14,188 nucleotides of DNA. It comes from an uncultured Collinsella sp. (lineage in GTDB: Bacteria > Actinomycetota > Coriobacteriia > Coriobacteriales > Coriobacteriaceae). Below the pieces are notes generated by a model. It did no database searches. It was not told the origin of the DNA and worked only from the letters and a program-made list of their open reading frames with translations. This document shows positions 1 to 8,118 of the stretch, in pieces. Every line of letters starts with the position of its first letter. The stretch's first letter is position 1. Both the position numbers and the translations under genes were made by a program. The stretch covers positions 1 to 14,188 of the forward strand of contig USCJ01000014.1 of assembly GCA_900553215.1 (NCBI GenBank), read 5' to 3'.

Positions 1-1608
1 GTCTACACGACGGCTCTCATGGCGTTCCGTACCGATGATAGCCAAACCGCCTGCGTCTTTCACGTCCTTGGACAGCTTGATATCGGTACCACGACCGGCC
101 ATGTTGGTAGCGATGGTCACGGCGCCGTAGCGTCCGGCCTGGGCAACGATATGAGCCTCGCGCTCATGGTGCTTGGCGTTGAGGACCTCGTGCGCGATGC
201 CGCGCTTGGTAAGGGCGGCCGACAGCTTCTCGGAGCTCTCGATGGAGACGGTGCCCACCAGGACCGGCTGACCCTTGGCGTGACGCTGCTCGACATCGTC
301 GGCGACGGCGTTGTACTTGGCCTGGATGGTGCGGTACACCAGGTCCTCGTGGTCAACACGCTGCACGGGCTTGTTGGAGGGGATGACCTCGACGGGCAGC
401 TTGTAAATCTCGCGGAACTCGGCGTCCTCGGTGAGTGCCGTACCGGTCATGCCGGAGAGCTTGTCATAGAGACGGAAGTAGTTCTGCAGGGTGATGGTGG
501 CCAGCGTCTGGTTCTCCTCGCGCACGAGCACGCCTTCTTTGGCCTCGATGGCCTGGTGCAGACCCTCGGAGTAGCGGCGGCCTTCCATAATGCGGCCGGT
601 GAACTCGTCGACGATCTTGACCTCGCCGTTGGTGACCACGTACTGCTTATCGCGGTGGAACATGTACTGGGCCTTCAGCGCCTGCTGCAGGTGGTTGACC
701 AGCTGGCCCGAGAGGTCGGCATAGATGTCCTCGATCCCCAAGCGGCGCTCGATCTTCTTAAGACCGCGCTCGGTGGCGGCGATGGTGTGCTTGGCCTCGT
801 CCATGACGAAGTCGCCCGTGGGCTCAACGTCCTCGGTGGCGGTGAGCATGTCGTGCGAGACGTCCTCGCCGCGCTCAAGGCCACGCACGGCACGCGCGAA
901 GTCCTTGTAGGTGCTGGCGGACTTGGTGCCGGCACCCGAGATGATGAGCGGGGTACGCGCCTCGTCGATCAGGATGGAGTCGACCTCGTCGACGATGGCG
1001 TAATGGTGGCCACGCTGCACGCGCTGCTCGGGGCGGGTGACCATGTTGTCGCGCAGGTAATCGAAGCCGAACTCGGAGTTGGTGCCGTAGGTGACGTCTG
1101 CCTGGTAGGCCGGACGCTTGAGCTCGAGCGGCATATTGTTCTGGAGCAGACCGACGGTCATCCCCAGGTACTTATAGATGCGGCCCATCCACTCGGAGTC
1201 GCGCTTTGCCAGGTAATCGTTGACGGTAACGACATGCACGCCCTTGCCGGCGATAGCGTTGAGGTAGCCGGCCAAGGTGGAGACAAGGGTCTTGCCTTCG
1301 CCGGTCTTCATCTCGGCGATATGGCCCTCGTGAAGCGCCATGGCGCCGATGAGCTGCACATCAAAGTGGCGCATGCCCATGGTGCGCTTGGAAGCCTCGC
1401 GCACGGTGGCAAAGGCCTCGGGGAGCATATCGTCGAGCGACTCGCCGTTGGCGTAGCGCTCACGGAACTTATCGGTCTGGGCGCGGAGCTCCTCCTCGGT
1501 CATCTTCTCAAACTGGGGCTCAAGACCGTTGATCTGGTCGACGATCTTGTAGTAGCGCTTAAGGTCCTTATCGGATCCAAAGGACAGCAGCTTTGACATG
1601 AATCCCAT
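1..1608 (-). CDS. secA: Preprotein translocase ATPase SecA, N-terminal part (cut by window edge)
   Basis: SecA is the cytosolic motor that pushes unfolded preproteins through the SecYEG channel using ATP. The reading frame is open from ATG at 1608 to base 1, giving 536 residues of a protein normally 800-950 long. Visible are the Walker A motif TGEGKT at about residues 102-107, the DEVD Walker B at about 205-208, the region matching the preprotein cross-linking domain, and the start of nucleotide-binding domain 2 with [12 protein letters not shown]. These positions agree with those known for SecA. The helical scaffold and C-terminal zinc tail lie outside the window. ATG at 1608 is preferred to the in-frame ATG at 1599 because AAGGAA sits about 6 bases before it. 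It is the last gene of a leftward block; rpmE lies upstream on the same strand behind its own terminator, so secA should have its own promoter. Confidence 0.98.
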   Translation of the reverse strand, partial: MGFMSKLLSFGSDKDLKRYYKIVDQINGLEPQFEKMTEEELRAQTDKFRERYANGESLDDMLPEAFATVREASKRTMGMRHFDVQLIGAMALHEGHIAEMKTGEGKTLVSTLAGYLNAIAGKGVHVVTVNDYLAKRDSEWMGRIYKYLGMTVGLLQNNMPLELKRPAYQADVTYGTNSEFGFDYLRDNMVTRPEQRVQRGHHYAIVDEVDSILIDEARTPLIISGAGTKSASTYKDFARAVRGLERGEDVSHDMLTATEDVEPTGDFVMDEAKHTIAATERGLKKIERRLGIEDIYADLSGQLVNHLQQALKAQYMFHRDKQYVVTNGEVKIVDEFTGRIMEGRRYSEGLHQAIEAKEGVLVREENQTLATITLQNYFRLYDKLSGMTGTALTEDAEFREIYKLPVEVIPSNKPVQRVDHEDLVYRTIQAKYNAVADDVEQRHAKGQPVLVGTVSIESSEKLSAALTKRGIAHEVLNAKHHEREAHIVAQAGRYGAVTIATNMAGRGTDIKLSKDVKDAGGLAIIGTERHESRRVD

Positions 1609-1669
1609 GTGGTTTTCCTTTTTGGCCATCGCCCACGCCGTGCAGCTGCGGGCGAGTTAAACACAGATG

Positions 1670-1675
1670 ATTGTA
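1670..1675 (-). promoter_or_regulatory. Candidate -10 box for secA
   Basis: The minus strand reads TACAAT here, one mismatch from TATAAT, about 60 bases before the secA start. I found no convincing -35 hexamer 16-18 bases upstream, so this is a suggestion based on one element plus its position. Confidence 0.3.
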
Positions 1676-1737
1676 CTTTAGCCAAACAAGGCGCGGCCTA
1701 TACGGTCGACCTCGACCGCCACGTAATAACTATGACC

Positions 1738-1774
1738 AACCTGCCGCAATGGAACGGGTTTATTTTGGCAGGTT
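1738..1774. repeat. Inverted repeat AACCTGCC / GGCAGGTT upstream of secA
   Basis: Perfect 8-bp arms at 1738-1745 and 1767-1774 enclose a 21-base loop. On the plus strand the right arm runs into TTTTATCT, which is terminator-like, but no plus-strand gene ends here. Its size and arm-loop-arm form resemble the other short palindromic elements of this window, though it lacks their GGGGAC core. Confidence 0.5.
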
Positions 1775-1804
1775 TTATCTGAGCAAACGCCGTCTCTCTG
1801 CCAT

Positions 1805-1837
1805 TTGGTGCCACGGGGACAGGTTAGCTTGCACCAA
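1805..1837 (+). repeat. REP-like palindromic element with GGGGAC core
   Basis: Perfect 7-bp arms TTGGTGC (1805-1811) and GCACCAA (1831-1837) enclose a 19-base loop containing GGGGACAGGTTAG. The build, 7-bp arms around a GGGGAC core, matches the elements at 12214-12244 and 12346-12376. It sits in the spacer between the rpmE terminator and secA. Short dispersed palindromes with a conserved GGxG-like core are typical of REP sequences mobilised by REP-associated tyrosine (Y1) transposases, but no such transposase gene is in the window. Confidence 0.55.
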
Positions 1838-1879
1838 TAAAAAGAAAAGGGCCGCGCACCCAAATGGATGCACGGCCCT
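1835..1879 (-). terminator. Intrinsic terminator of rpmE
   Basis: On the minus strand an 11-bp stem (arms 1869-1879 and 1848-1858, one A/C mismatch) is followed by TTTTCTTTTTATT. The stem is GC-rich and starts 37 bases after the rpmE stop codon. Confidence 0.9.
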
Positions 1880-1915
1880 CATGCCATGAATGCGAGTGAT
1901 TCCGCGGCGAGCTAT

Positions 1916-2341
1916 TTACTCAGCAGCCTCGGTGGTCTCGGCCTCGGCAGCGGCCTCCTCGACGGGAGCCTCTGCGGGAGCCTCGGCGGCCTGCTTGGCA
2001 GCCTCCTCGGCGAACTTAGCGGCACGCTTAGCCTTCTCGGCAGCCTTAGCCTCAGCGGCGGCCTTGCGAGCGGCCTCGGCCTCAGCAGCCTTGGCGGCCT
2101 TGGCAGCCTTGGCCTCCTCAGCCTTCTTGAGCTGGGCGGCAGCGGCGCCACCGAACTTGTCGGCGAAGCGCTGGACGCGTCCACCGGTGTCGACGAACTT
2201 CTGCTGGCCGGTGTAGAACGGGTGGCACTCGTTGCAAAGCTCAACCTTCATCTCGGACACGGTAGCGTGCGTCTTGAAGGTGTTGCCGCAGGAGCACGTC
2301 ACCGTGCACTCGACATACTGGGGATGGATACCCTGCTTCAT
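1916..2341 (-). CDS. rpmE: 50S ribosomal protein L31 with long Ala/Lys/Glu-rich C-terminal extension
   Basis: The first 65 residues are a zinc-binding (C+) L31: MKQGIHPQY start, cysteine pairs C16/C18 and C36/C39, and the HPFYTGQQK segment. L31 binds the large subunit at the central protuberance and helps bridge the subunits. The usual length is 66-80 residues; this protein has 141. Residues from about 66 on are almost entirely Ala, Lys and Glu, changing from a basic part ([11 protein letters not shown] type) to an acidic end, so a long charged helix or disordered tail is likely. The extension is in frame and has an ordinary stop, so it does not look like a frameshift. AGGAG lies 7 bases before the ATG. 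The gene is monocistronic, with its own promoter, structured leader and terminator. Confidence 0.95.
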   Translation of the reverse strand: MKQGIHPQYVECTVTCSCGNTFKTHATVSEMKVELCNECHPFYTGQQKFVDTGGRVQRFADKFGGAAAAQLKKAEEAKAAKAAKAAEAEAARKAAAEAKAAEKAKRAAKFAEEAAKQAAEAPAEAPVEEAAAEAETTEAAE

Positions 2342-2419
2342 GGTAGGACTCCTTATTGGTCAGGCGCTGGTTACCGATCAGCGCATAAGGCGTCTTGGTT
2401 TCCGACCAAGACAACAAAC
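2342..2419 (-). ncRNA. rpmE 5' leader with two hairpins (L31 ribosomal-protein leader type)
   Basis: From the predicted transcription start the leader folds into a perfect 8-bp hairpin GTCTTGGT / ACCAAGAC with loop CGGAA (2392-2412) and a second 6-bp hairpin GCGCTG / CAGCGC (2364-2384), followed by AGGAG and the rpmE start. Cis-acting L31 leaders have been described for several groups including Coriobacteria, and are thought to let L31 repress its own synthesis. The hairpins are seen directly; membership of that leader family and autoregulation are inferred. Confidence 0.6.
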
Positions 2420-2425
2420 TCGGCT

Positions 2426-2454
2426 ATGGTACCACGGCGCCGCGTGTCCCACAA
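2426..2454 (-). promoter_or_regulatory. Promoter of rpmE
   Basis: On the minus strand TTGTGG (2454-2449) and TACCAT (2431-2426) are separated by exactly 17 bases. The predicted start at about 2419 lies 7 bases before the first leader hairpin, which supports the call. Confidence 0.6.
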
Positions 2455-2527
2455 AAGGTTCACGGTCTTTTCGGAACGACACGAGCTGGACCTTAAATAT
2501 CAACTTCATCCGAACACTCCCCCACAT

Positions 2528-4336
2528 TCATCTCTCGTATGTATCGAGGTATTCCTGCTTGAGCGTCTGCGAGGACGACTTGATCTTTTCCACGAGCGTG
2601 CCGGCTTCGATGAAGTAGAACGAGTTGGTAAGGTCTGCCAGGTCGTCGAGTAGATGGCTTGAAATGAGCACGCTTCGTCCCCGCGCCACTTCGCTGCGCA
2701 TCGCGTCGCAGGAGGTTTTCCGTTTTCCCGGATCGAGGCCGTTCAGCGGTTCATCGAGGATAAGGTACGGGCAATCGGTCGCTATCGCCATGGCAAGCTT
2801 TACCTGCTGCTTCATTCCTGTCGAGAGTTTACGGGTCGGCTTGTCGAGATATGGGGAGATTCCGAGGGAGTTGCAGAGCGAGTCGATGTCGGCGGCCGAT
2901 TTCCACGCCTCCCTAACGAAAGCAAGGTGCTCGATGGCCGATAGCGTGGGGTAGAGATCCGTGCCGCCCGAAGAGCTCAGGTAGACGAGTTCTGCAAATT
3001 CGGCTGATTGACGTTGGCTGATTCCGTCTGCCACCAGGCTTCCCGAGCGGATACGGGTGGGAAATTGGCCCGACAGCGCTTCAAGAAAGGTGGTTTTCCC
3101 CGAGCCGTTGGGAGCAATGAGGCCCGCCGCCGTTCCCGGGCTCAAGAAAAGCGATCCGATTGAAAGTATCGTCGTGCTTCCGTATCCCACGCTCACGTCC
3201 AGAAGCTCGATCCCATGGTGCTTTTTCGCGGGTCCAGACTGTTTGGGCGAACGTGCCACGACGGCGCCGACCGCAAAAAAGACCGCGACGTATATCAGGG
3301 CCACGGCAAGCATCGATGCACCGCTTGAACCGGAGTCAATGAATTCTGTTGGGAAGCATCCTACGTAACCCGTTGCCTCGATAGGCGAGAATACGGCCAG
3401 CGGCAGGAGATTGAGCGCGGCGTTATGCTCCAGCGCCGAATCGGACAGCAACGGGAATGCCGGGGCCGCGACAAGCAGCGCGGAGGTAAGGGGGCCTGCG
3501 AAGACGCGCCTCGTTGCGGTCGATAGGACGGCGGAGCAAACGGATATCAAGGTTCCGCCCGCAAGCAGCGCGAGAAGCAGGGTCGTGAAGACGTTTCCCG
3601 CAGTCGTGGTGGTAAGCGCGCCGTCATGGAAGAAGGCGATCGGGTACCCAATTTGCCCGAAGCCGTTTAGGACCAAGGCGTAAATGCCCCCGGGTGCGAG
3701 GCCGGCGAGGAGCATCGCGGTCCCCGCGACGATTATCGAAAACACGATCTGGATAAGGCGCCGGAATTTGGGCGCGGGCGCCTTTGCCGCCAGGGTCCCG
3801 GGCCTTGTGGCGCCGAGCACGAGTATCGACGAGAGAAGGAAGGGGATGAAGGGAAGGAAAGACGGCGCCGTGGCAATGGCGTAAGGCAGGAAGGAAAGGA
3901 ATGGCAGGTCGTTTGCGGAGGCTGGGGTATCCGTGATGCCGGAGCTGCTCAGGGCACGGCAATACGCGAGGTCTGCGTCATTGGTCTCTTGGTCTCCCAC
4001 GATGGACCCGGATTGGAAGCCTTCGCCCATGAGCGCGTAGTAGCTCTCGGCAGAATCGAGAAAGGCGGCGTCGGTTTGAGCGGCAAGGGCGGCGTTCGCG
4101 TATCTTGCAAGCTCCGCGTCAGCTTGCTGCTCTGGCGATAGGTCTGTGCCGTTGGCCTGGGGTGCGCGCGTATTGAATGCGTCGACAAAGCTCTGCATGC
4201 CCTGCTTCATAAAGAAGGGCCCGTAGATGGGTGAATTGAACGCAATGGGGACGGAAAAGGCTGCAGCGAGAACGAGCGTACAAATCCATGCGGCCTTGTC
4301 TCTTAGGATCAGTTTGAGAAGAAGTCGACAGTACAT
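2528..4336 (-). CDS. Fused ABC-2-type permease and ATPase (TMD-NBD half transporter, probable exporter)
   Basis: A 602-residue protein. Residues 1-365 are a permease: TM1 at about 16-34, an extracytoplasmic loop of about 110 residues, then TM segments at about 147-176, 194-222, 248-270, 278-297 and 340-362. Residues 374-602 are an ATPase with Walker A APNGSGKTT (408-416), signature LSTGMKQQ (504-511), Walker B YLILDEP (524-530) and the switch histidine H561. The usual Q-loop glutamine seems replaced (VYLSSSGG, 451-458). ALVLNGFGQIGYPI (220-233) matches motifs in both halves of the permease at 5236-7452, so the two systems are related. One polypeptide supplies one TMD and one NBD, so a homodimer would be a complete transporter. 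AGGTG lies 7 bases before the ATG. A minus-strand TATAAT at 4455-4460 may drive it separately from the upstream ABC operon. Substrate unknown; peptide or lipid export or self-immunity are possible. Confidence 0.85.
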   Translation of the reverse strand: MYCRLLLKLILRDKAAWICTLVLAAAFSVPIAFNSPIYGPFFMKQGMQSFVDAFNTRAPQANGTDLSPEQQADAELARYANAALAAQTDAAFLDSAESYYALMGEGFQSGSIVGDQETNDADLAYCRALSSSGITDTPASANDLPFLSFLPYAIATAPSFLPFIPFLLSSILVLGATRPGTLAAKAPAPKFRRLIQIVFSIIVAGTAMLLAGLAPGGIYALVLNGFGQIGYPIAFFHDGALTTTTAGNVFTTLLLALLAGGTLISVCSAVLSTATRRVFAGPLTSALLVAAPAFPLLSDSALEHNAALNLLPLAVFSPIEATGYVGCFPTEFIDSGSSGASMLAVALIYVAVFFAVGAVVARSPKQSGPAKKHHGIELLDVSVGYGSTTILSIGSLFLSPGTAAGLIAPNGSGKTTFLEALSGQFPTRIRSGSLVADGISQRQSAEFAELVYLSSSGGTDLYPTLSAIEHLAFVREAWKSAADIDSLCNSLGISPYLDKPTRKLSTGMKQQVKLAMAIATDCPYLILDEPLNGLDPGKRKTSCDAMRSEVARGRSVLISSHLLDDLADLTNSFYFIEAGTLVEKIKSSSQTLKQEYLDTYER

Positions 4337-4454
4337 TTGGAAGCACCTACGTTCCTCAAAGAATCGTTAGATTAAAAGTAACAGACCGGATGAAGATACG
4401 TGCGACGGGGGCGAGGCGAATGGCTGAGCGGTATCGATATGCGGGTTTAACGGT

Positions 4455-4460
4455 ATTATA
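4455..4460 (-). promoter_or_regulatory. Candidate -10 box for the fused ABC gene
   Basis: A perfect TATAAT on the minus strand lies in the 153-bp gap between the two ABC systems, about 120 bases before the ATG at 4336. No good -35 hexamer was found at the usual distance. If real, the fused gene is its own transcription unit. No convincing terminator for the upstream ATPase gene is visible in the same gap, so read-through is also possible. Confidence 0.4.
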
Positions 4461-4489
4461 TTGACCACATAGATTTTTAACTTGCATTT

Positions 4490-5239
4490 CTACCAGCCCT
4501 TTTCGTAGAGTCGCCGATACGTGCTTAGCGCACCCTCGGCGCGTCCGGCAGGCTTTGCGAAATGGGATCCAGGAGACTTCGGCGCAGCATCATCTTGCGG
4601 AATGCTTCTAATGAGCCTCCCATCCTTCAAAAACAGAATCTCATCGCACAGCCTATCGACCGAATCCAAGATGTGGGATGACATGATGATGCACGTACCA
4701 GAATCGGCCAGCTTCCTGAGAATCTCGGAATGCAAGTCCACCCTGCTGGGGTCGAGCGCGTTCATGGGCTCATCTAATAGAAGGTACCGCGCGCCCGTCG
4801 CATACGCAATCGCCAGGGTAAGCTGCTGCTTCATGCCCTGGCTCAGAGTGCGGATCCTCATCTTCGCGAACTCGCCTATCTGCGTTTGTTCCACTATCTC
4901 TTCGATATCGCGAGCATGCGGCCACATATCGCAAACCATCTTGAGGTGATCTTCCGCACGCAATCCGGGATACAGCAGCGTCCCCTCACCAGGTGCATAG
5001 AAGATCATAGAACGGACCTCTCTCGCACCCGTACCCTGCACCTCATCCAGAACGATGCTCCCGTCCACGCGAGGACCCGGCAAACCTGCCATCGCACGCA
5101 GCAACGTCGTCTTTCCATGCCCGTTCGGAACGACGAGACCGTAGACCGTACCCGGGGCAAACTCAGCGTCCACCGAATCTACGAGCACCTTCTTTCCATA
5201 AGAGATCGTCAGCGTTTGAAGGCCAATCATCGAGATCAT
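4490..5239 (-). CDS. ABC transporter ATP-binding protein
   Basis: A 249-residue ATPase that should power the double permease encoded just upstream. Motifs are Walker A VPNGHGKTT (37-45; His where Ser/Ala is common), signature LSQGMKQQ (132-139), Walker B YLLLDEP (152-158), the LDP D-loop (162-164) and switch histidine H189. As in the fused protein, the Q-loop position lacks glutamine (FYAPGEG, 80-86). The signature-to-Walker-B stretch is strongly similar to that of the fused ATPase, and both end in a tail of the form YxxxYE, so they are paralogs. The ATG at 5239 overlaps the permease stop as ATGA, a sign of translational coupling. A second ATG at 5230 is better spaced from AAAGGGG (9 bases) and may be the true start, which would remove three residues. 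Confidence 0.9.
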   Translation of the reverse strand: MISMIGLQTLTISYGKKVLVDSVDAEFAPGTVYGLVVPNGHGKTTLLRAMAGLPGPRVDGSIVLDEVQGTGAREVRSMIFYAPGEGTLLYPGLRAEDHLKMVCDMWPHARDIEEIVEQTQIGEFAKMRIRTLSQGMKQQLTLAIAYATGARYLLLDEPMNALDPSRVDLHSEILRKLADSGTCIIMSSHILDSVDRLCDEILFLKDGRLIRSIPQDDAAPKSPGSHFAKPAGRAEGALSTYRRLYEKGW

Positions 5240-7452
5240 CCCCTTTCGATCTTTGGAACACTCAGGCGCACCATCAACGGAGATACGGCGCCCAAAACCA
5301 CCAGCAGAGCGCCCGATGCGCCGACGACCTCTCCAAAAGGCATCGCGTTCGTCCCTCGCCCAAGGAACCCAATCGTCCCCACCTGGGAAGCGGGATCAAA
5401 CGAGGCGAATGGAGCCAGCAGCGCGACGCCCATGCCCGCGCTTTCAACATGAGCGCTCAACGAACCCAACACCAAGAGAACCGCGCAAACCATTCCGGTG
5501 ACAACGGGGTTGCGGCTAATCGCTGCTGTCAACGCAGCGACGACGGAAATCACGCCGTATGCCATGACCAGCAACGGAATACTGCACAACACCGCCTCCC
5601 CCACCATGGACGTTGTCGAAGCTCCCGCCCGAATGAGAGCGACGGGATACTCCGATCCACCCGCACCGTTCTTAATCAAGGACACAACCGCAGCGGGAAC
5701 CATCGACACCAAAAGCAGCGCCAAGCCAAGCAGGAGAGACAGCGCAACAGCCGTCAGAAAACGCACATGCGCTGTTGCGGGGATCTGGAGAACCAGAAGG
5801 GAACGACACTGCAGGTGGGTGCACGCGAGCGATGTGACAACCACGGGCAACAGCAAAAATAAGGAGGGAAGCGCTGCCTGGAGATACGAAAGGAGGATTA
5901 ATGGGGGCATCTTCGTACTTAACTCGTAAACCTTGGGGTCCGGCAAGCTCGCGATCGACTCAAGCAGAAGGGCGCGCGCCTCCGCACGAGAAGGAGTCTC
6001 CGGCTCGATTCCGATCGATTGCAGGAGAGTCGCATCTGCCGCGCCCAGCTCACCTCGAGCGCGCTCGTACGTCGCAAGGCTTCGAAACCCCTCCGCAGGC
6101 ATAGGCGCGTACACGAAACCCGAAAGAGCATCCCGCATGTCTTCCAGGGCCGCTTTGCCCTCGACGTCCATATTCGCAGCGTTCTGCTCTAAATACCGAT
6201 CTATTGAACGGAGCTCCCCATCCCTATACCGAACAGCGGAAACGTTATCAGCGTCAGGAAACATCTCGACCAGAGCCGGGGCCAGCATCGTCGTCGACAT
6301 TGCAATCGCGCATACGGCGAGGGTAGGAGAACGCAGGAGCAGTTTCCCCATCGTTCTTACGTATGCAACGGCGGAGGCACAAGCGCTCGAACGAGTTGCC
6401 GTTCTCGATGCAGTGAAGGAACCTCTCTCAAGACAAATCGGGGATATCGGGCACGCGCAGCCGCTCTTTCCAGCAACGCAAAGCAGGCTAATTGCCAGCA
6501 CCTCGATCCCGATTGCGCATACGAGGGCAATCGCGCCACGCTCGAAGCAAAGTCCAGGCAGATTCACTATCTGCGTTGTCGGGTACGGGCTATAGGCGCC
6601 GACGGTCAACTCAGTGTTCGCATACGTAAGGGGATTCAACAGGGCGAACTCACGTAAAGCGATGGATCTTCCGTAATACCCGGGAACCATCGTCACCCCC
6701 ATCAGGGCACATACGAACACGATTCCAAGCGTAGGGTTATTGGCAATCTTCACGGCAAGGTGAACGACAAGCGAGATGAACGCTGCCACCAAGAATTGCA
6801 AGATGGCCGTCTGCGCGAACACCAGCCAAGCCGGCTTGATAACCGGAGTCGCATATTGAATGTAGCCTATCGGATAGAACGGCGAGCCCGGGCCATTCTT
6901 CACAAGCGCGGCGATTATCCCTGGAAGATTGATGGCGAGGACGGCAAGCATTGCAAAAACACTCGCCCATACGCTCGATGCAACAAGTCTACCCAGCTCG
7001 CCCATCGGTGCCTGGATGATGAGCTTTTCACGTTTGTTAAGACGCGCGGCAAGGAACGAGACGGCAACGGCCGTTGCGACCCATAGCAAGTACTCCTTCG
7101 ATCCGTCATAATAGGTGTACTCTCCATCCGATATCTGCAGAAACGGAAGTAGGGGAGAGAGCGGTGCCAAGATAAGACGTCCCGCGGCAAGAGGGTACAG
7201 AAGCGCGGGCATGCTTGATGAAGAGGTATAGACACCGTCCTCCCCCGCATTCACAAGCGCATCCGCATAGGATGCTGACAATTCCTGCTCAACACGGGTT
7301 ATTCCCGACTCGAGGTATTCGACCCGCCCGTCGATGCCAGCCGCGCTCCTGAAGACGGGCAGAGCACAAAGAACCATCAACGCAACAACGACAACACAGA
7401 GCGACCTGGAGGAGAGAAGCGACCTAAAGATCGCCTTCGAGATTTTGAGCAT
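5236..7452 (-). CDS. Double-length ABC-2-type permease (two fused TMD units)
   Basis: About 738 residues made of two similar permease halves. Residue numbers count from the GTG at 7461. Each half has one TM, an extracytoplasmic region of about 80-120 residues, then a cluster of about five TMs. Half 1 has TM1 at about 21-37 and a cluster at 123-330; half 2 has TM1 at about 380-398 and a cluster at 519-735. The halves share ALVKNGPGSPFYPI (185-198) versus SLIKNGAGGSEYPV (594-607), and KIANNPTLG (238-246) versus AISRNPVVT (647-655). The linker at about 335-365 is rich in Cys, Ser and Arg. With two copies of the ATPase from 4490-5239, which overlaps by 4 bases, it would form a full transporter. 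I prefer ATG at 7452, with GGTGA 5 bases before it, to GTG at 7461, which lacks a clear ribosome site. Substrate unknown; ABC-2-type permeases mostly export. Confidence 0.85.
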   Translation of the reverse strand: MLKISKAIFRSLLSSRSLCVVVVALMVLCALPVFRSAAGIDGRVEYLESGITRVEQELSASYADALVNAGEDGVYTSSSSMPALLYPLAAGRLILAPLSPLLPFLQISDGEYTYYDGSKEYLLWVATAVAVSFLAARLNKREKLIIQAPMGELGRLVASSVWASVFAMLAVLAINLPGIIAALVKNGPGSPFYPIGYIQYATPVIKPAWLVFAQTAILQFLVAAFISLVVHLAVKIANNPTLGIVFVCALMGVTMVPGYYGRSIALREFALLNPLTYANTELTVGAYSPYPTTQIVNLPGLCFERGAIALVCAIGIEVLAISLLCVAGKSGCACPISPICLERGSFTASRTATRSSACASAVAYVRTMGKLLLRSPTLAVCAIAMSTTMLAPALVEMFPDADNVSAVRYRDGELRSIDRYLEQNAANMDVEGKAALEDMRDALSGFVYAPMPAEGFRSLATYERARGELGAADATLLQSIGIEPETPSRAEARALLLESIASLPDPKVYELSTKMPPLILLSYLQAALPSLFLLLPVVVTSLACTHLQCRSLLVLQIPATAHVRFLTAVALSLLLGLALLLVSMVPAAVVSLIKNGAGGSEYPVALIRAGASTTSMVGEAVLCSIPLLVMAYGVISVVAALTAAISRNPVVTGMVCAVLLVLGSLSAHVESAGMGVALLAPFASFDPASQVGTIGFLGRGTNAMPFGEVVGASGALLVVLGAVSPLMVRLSVPKIERG

Positions 7453-7524
7453 ACGTATCACCAGCTCGTTTCAACACGATTCAGCTCGATGCGCGGGGTT
7501 ACGATTGCAGCATGCTGTGATTAC

Positions 7525-7558
7525 TTGCCGGCAAAGTTAATTTAACATAACCTGTTAA
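7525..7558. promoter_or_regulatory. Divergent promoter/operator region with GTTAA half-sites
   Basis: The 135-bp spacer between the divergent ABC operon and the DUF2975 gene contains GTTAA (7536-7540), TTAAC (7542-7546) and GTTAA (7554-7558). The first two form GTTAA-T-TTAAC, and the second pair forms TTAAC-N7-GTTAA. They overlap a weak plus-strand promoter candidate, TTGCCG (7525-7530), 17 bases, TAACCT (7548-7553). The likely binder is the HTH protein at 8119-8370, but that is inference. Confidence 0.35.
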
Positions 7559-7596
7559 AAAGTATCCTGAGTTTTTTAAATTCTTCGGAGGTTATT

Positions 7597-8109
7597 ATGA
7601 GTTCCGACAATCGCACTCCCCGGCTTCATTCCTTCCGCATCGCATGTGCGATAGCCTCTGCGACCCTTTGCGCCACCGCCATCGCACAAGTGGCGTTCTC
7701 CTTAAAGCCAGCAATCGAAGTGCTCGACAACCCTGTAATTGCAGACTCCCCCGCGTATCCAGCCCTTGCGATCTCGACATTGGTCCCTGCCGTCATCGGT
7801 ATCGCTACGACCATCCTCAGCGCCGTTCTCGTGTGGACGATCAAGAGCGGAGACCCCTTCAAGAAAGGGTCTGCGACATGCTTGAAGGTGCTCGGCATTC
7901 TCTTCGTTGTTCAAGCTGCCACCAGCCTCTACGCCGGCTCACTCAAAACCTCCGTTTCGATGTTTGGCGGCGAGGGGGCCGTCGGCGCCCAAGAGATCGC
8001 TTCATCATTCGATTGGACCTCTCTGGTTCTCGGCATCGTCCTGTTCATGCTTTCCCAGCTCTTCTTGTACGCCCGAGAGCTGTACCTCGACTCCGACGAG
8101 ATTGCGTAA
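7597..8109 (+). CDS. DUF2975 family membrane protein
   Basis: A 170-residue protein with four predicted TM segments at about 14-34, 57-81, 93-115 and 139-159. The layout, the SGDPFKKGS stretch before TM3 (84-92), and the C-terminal segment ending in ARELYLDSDEIA fit DUF2975, a family of four-TM proteins of unknown biochemical role usually encoded directly before a small YozG-like Cro/CI regulator, as here. GGAGG lies 5 bases before the ATG. It is divergent from the double-permease operon across 135 bp and leads a two-gene operon with only 9 bases to the next gene. A role in sensing or restraining the regulator at the membrane is plausible but not shown by the sequence. Confidence 0.85.
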   Translation: MSSDNRTPRLHSFRIACAIASATLCATAIAQVAFSLKPAIEVLDNPVIADSPAYPALAISTLVPAVIGIATTILSAVLVWTIKSGDPFKKGSATCLKVLGILFVVQAATSLYAGSLKTSVSMFGGEGAVGAQEIASSFDWTSLVLGIVLFMLSQLFLYARELYLDSDEIA

Positions 8110-8118
8110 GGAAACGCC

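Noticed and set aside
19..1596. Long plus-strand open frame of 525 codons
   Set aside because: It lies antisense to secA, whose protein has clear motifs; the frame stays open because of GC-rich codon bias, and the translation matches no family I know.
2455..2527. Terminator for the fused ABC gene
   Set aside because: Only a distant TTCGG/CCGAA pairing is possible and no T-run follows, so no terminator can be supported.
1868..2653. Plus-strand frame rich in Leu, Gly and Ser over rpmE
   Set aside because: It is the reverse reading of the Ala/Lys/Glu-rich L31 tail and continues through the rpmE promoter and leader.
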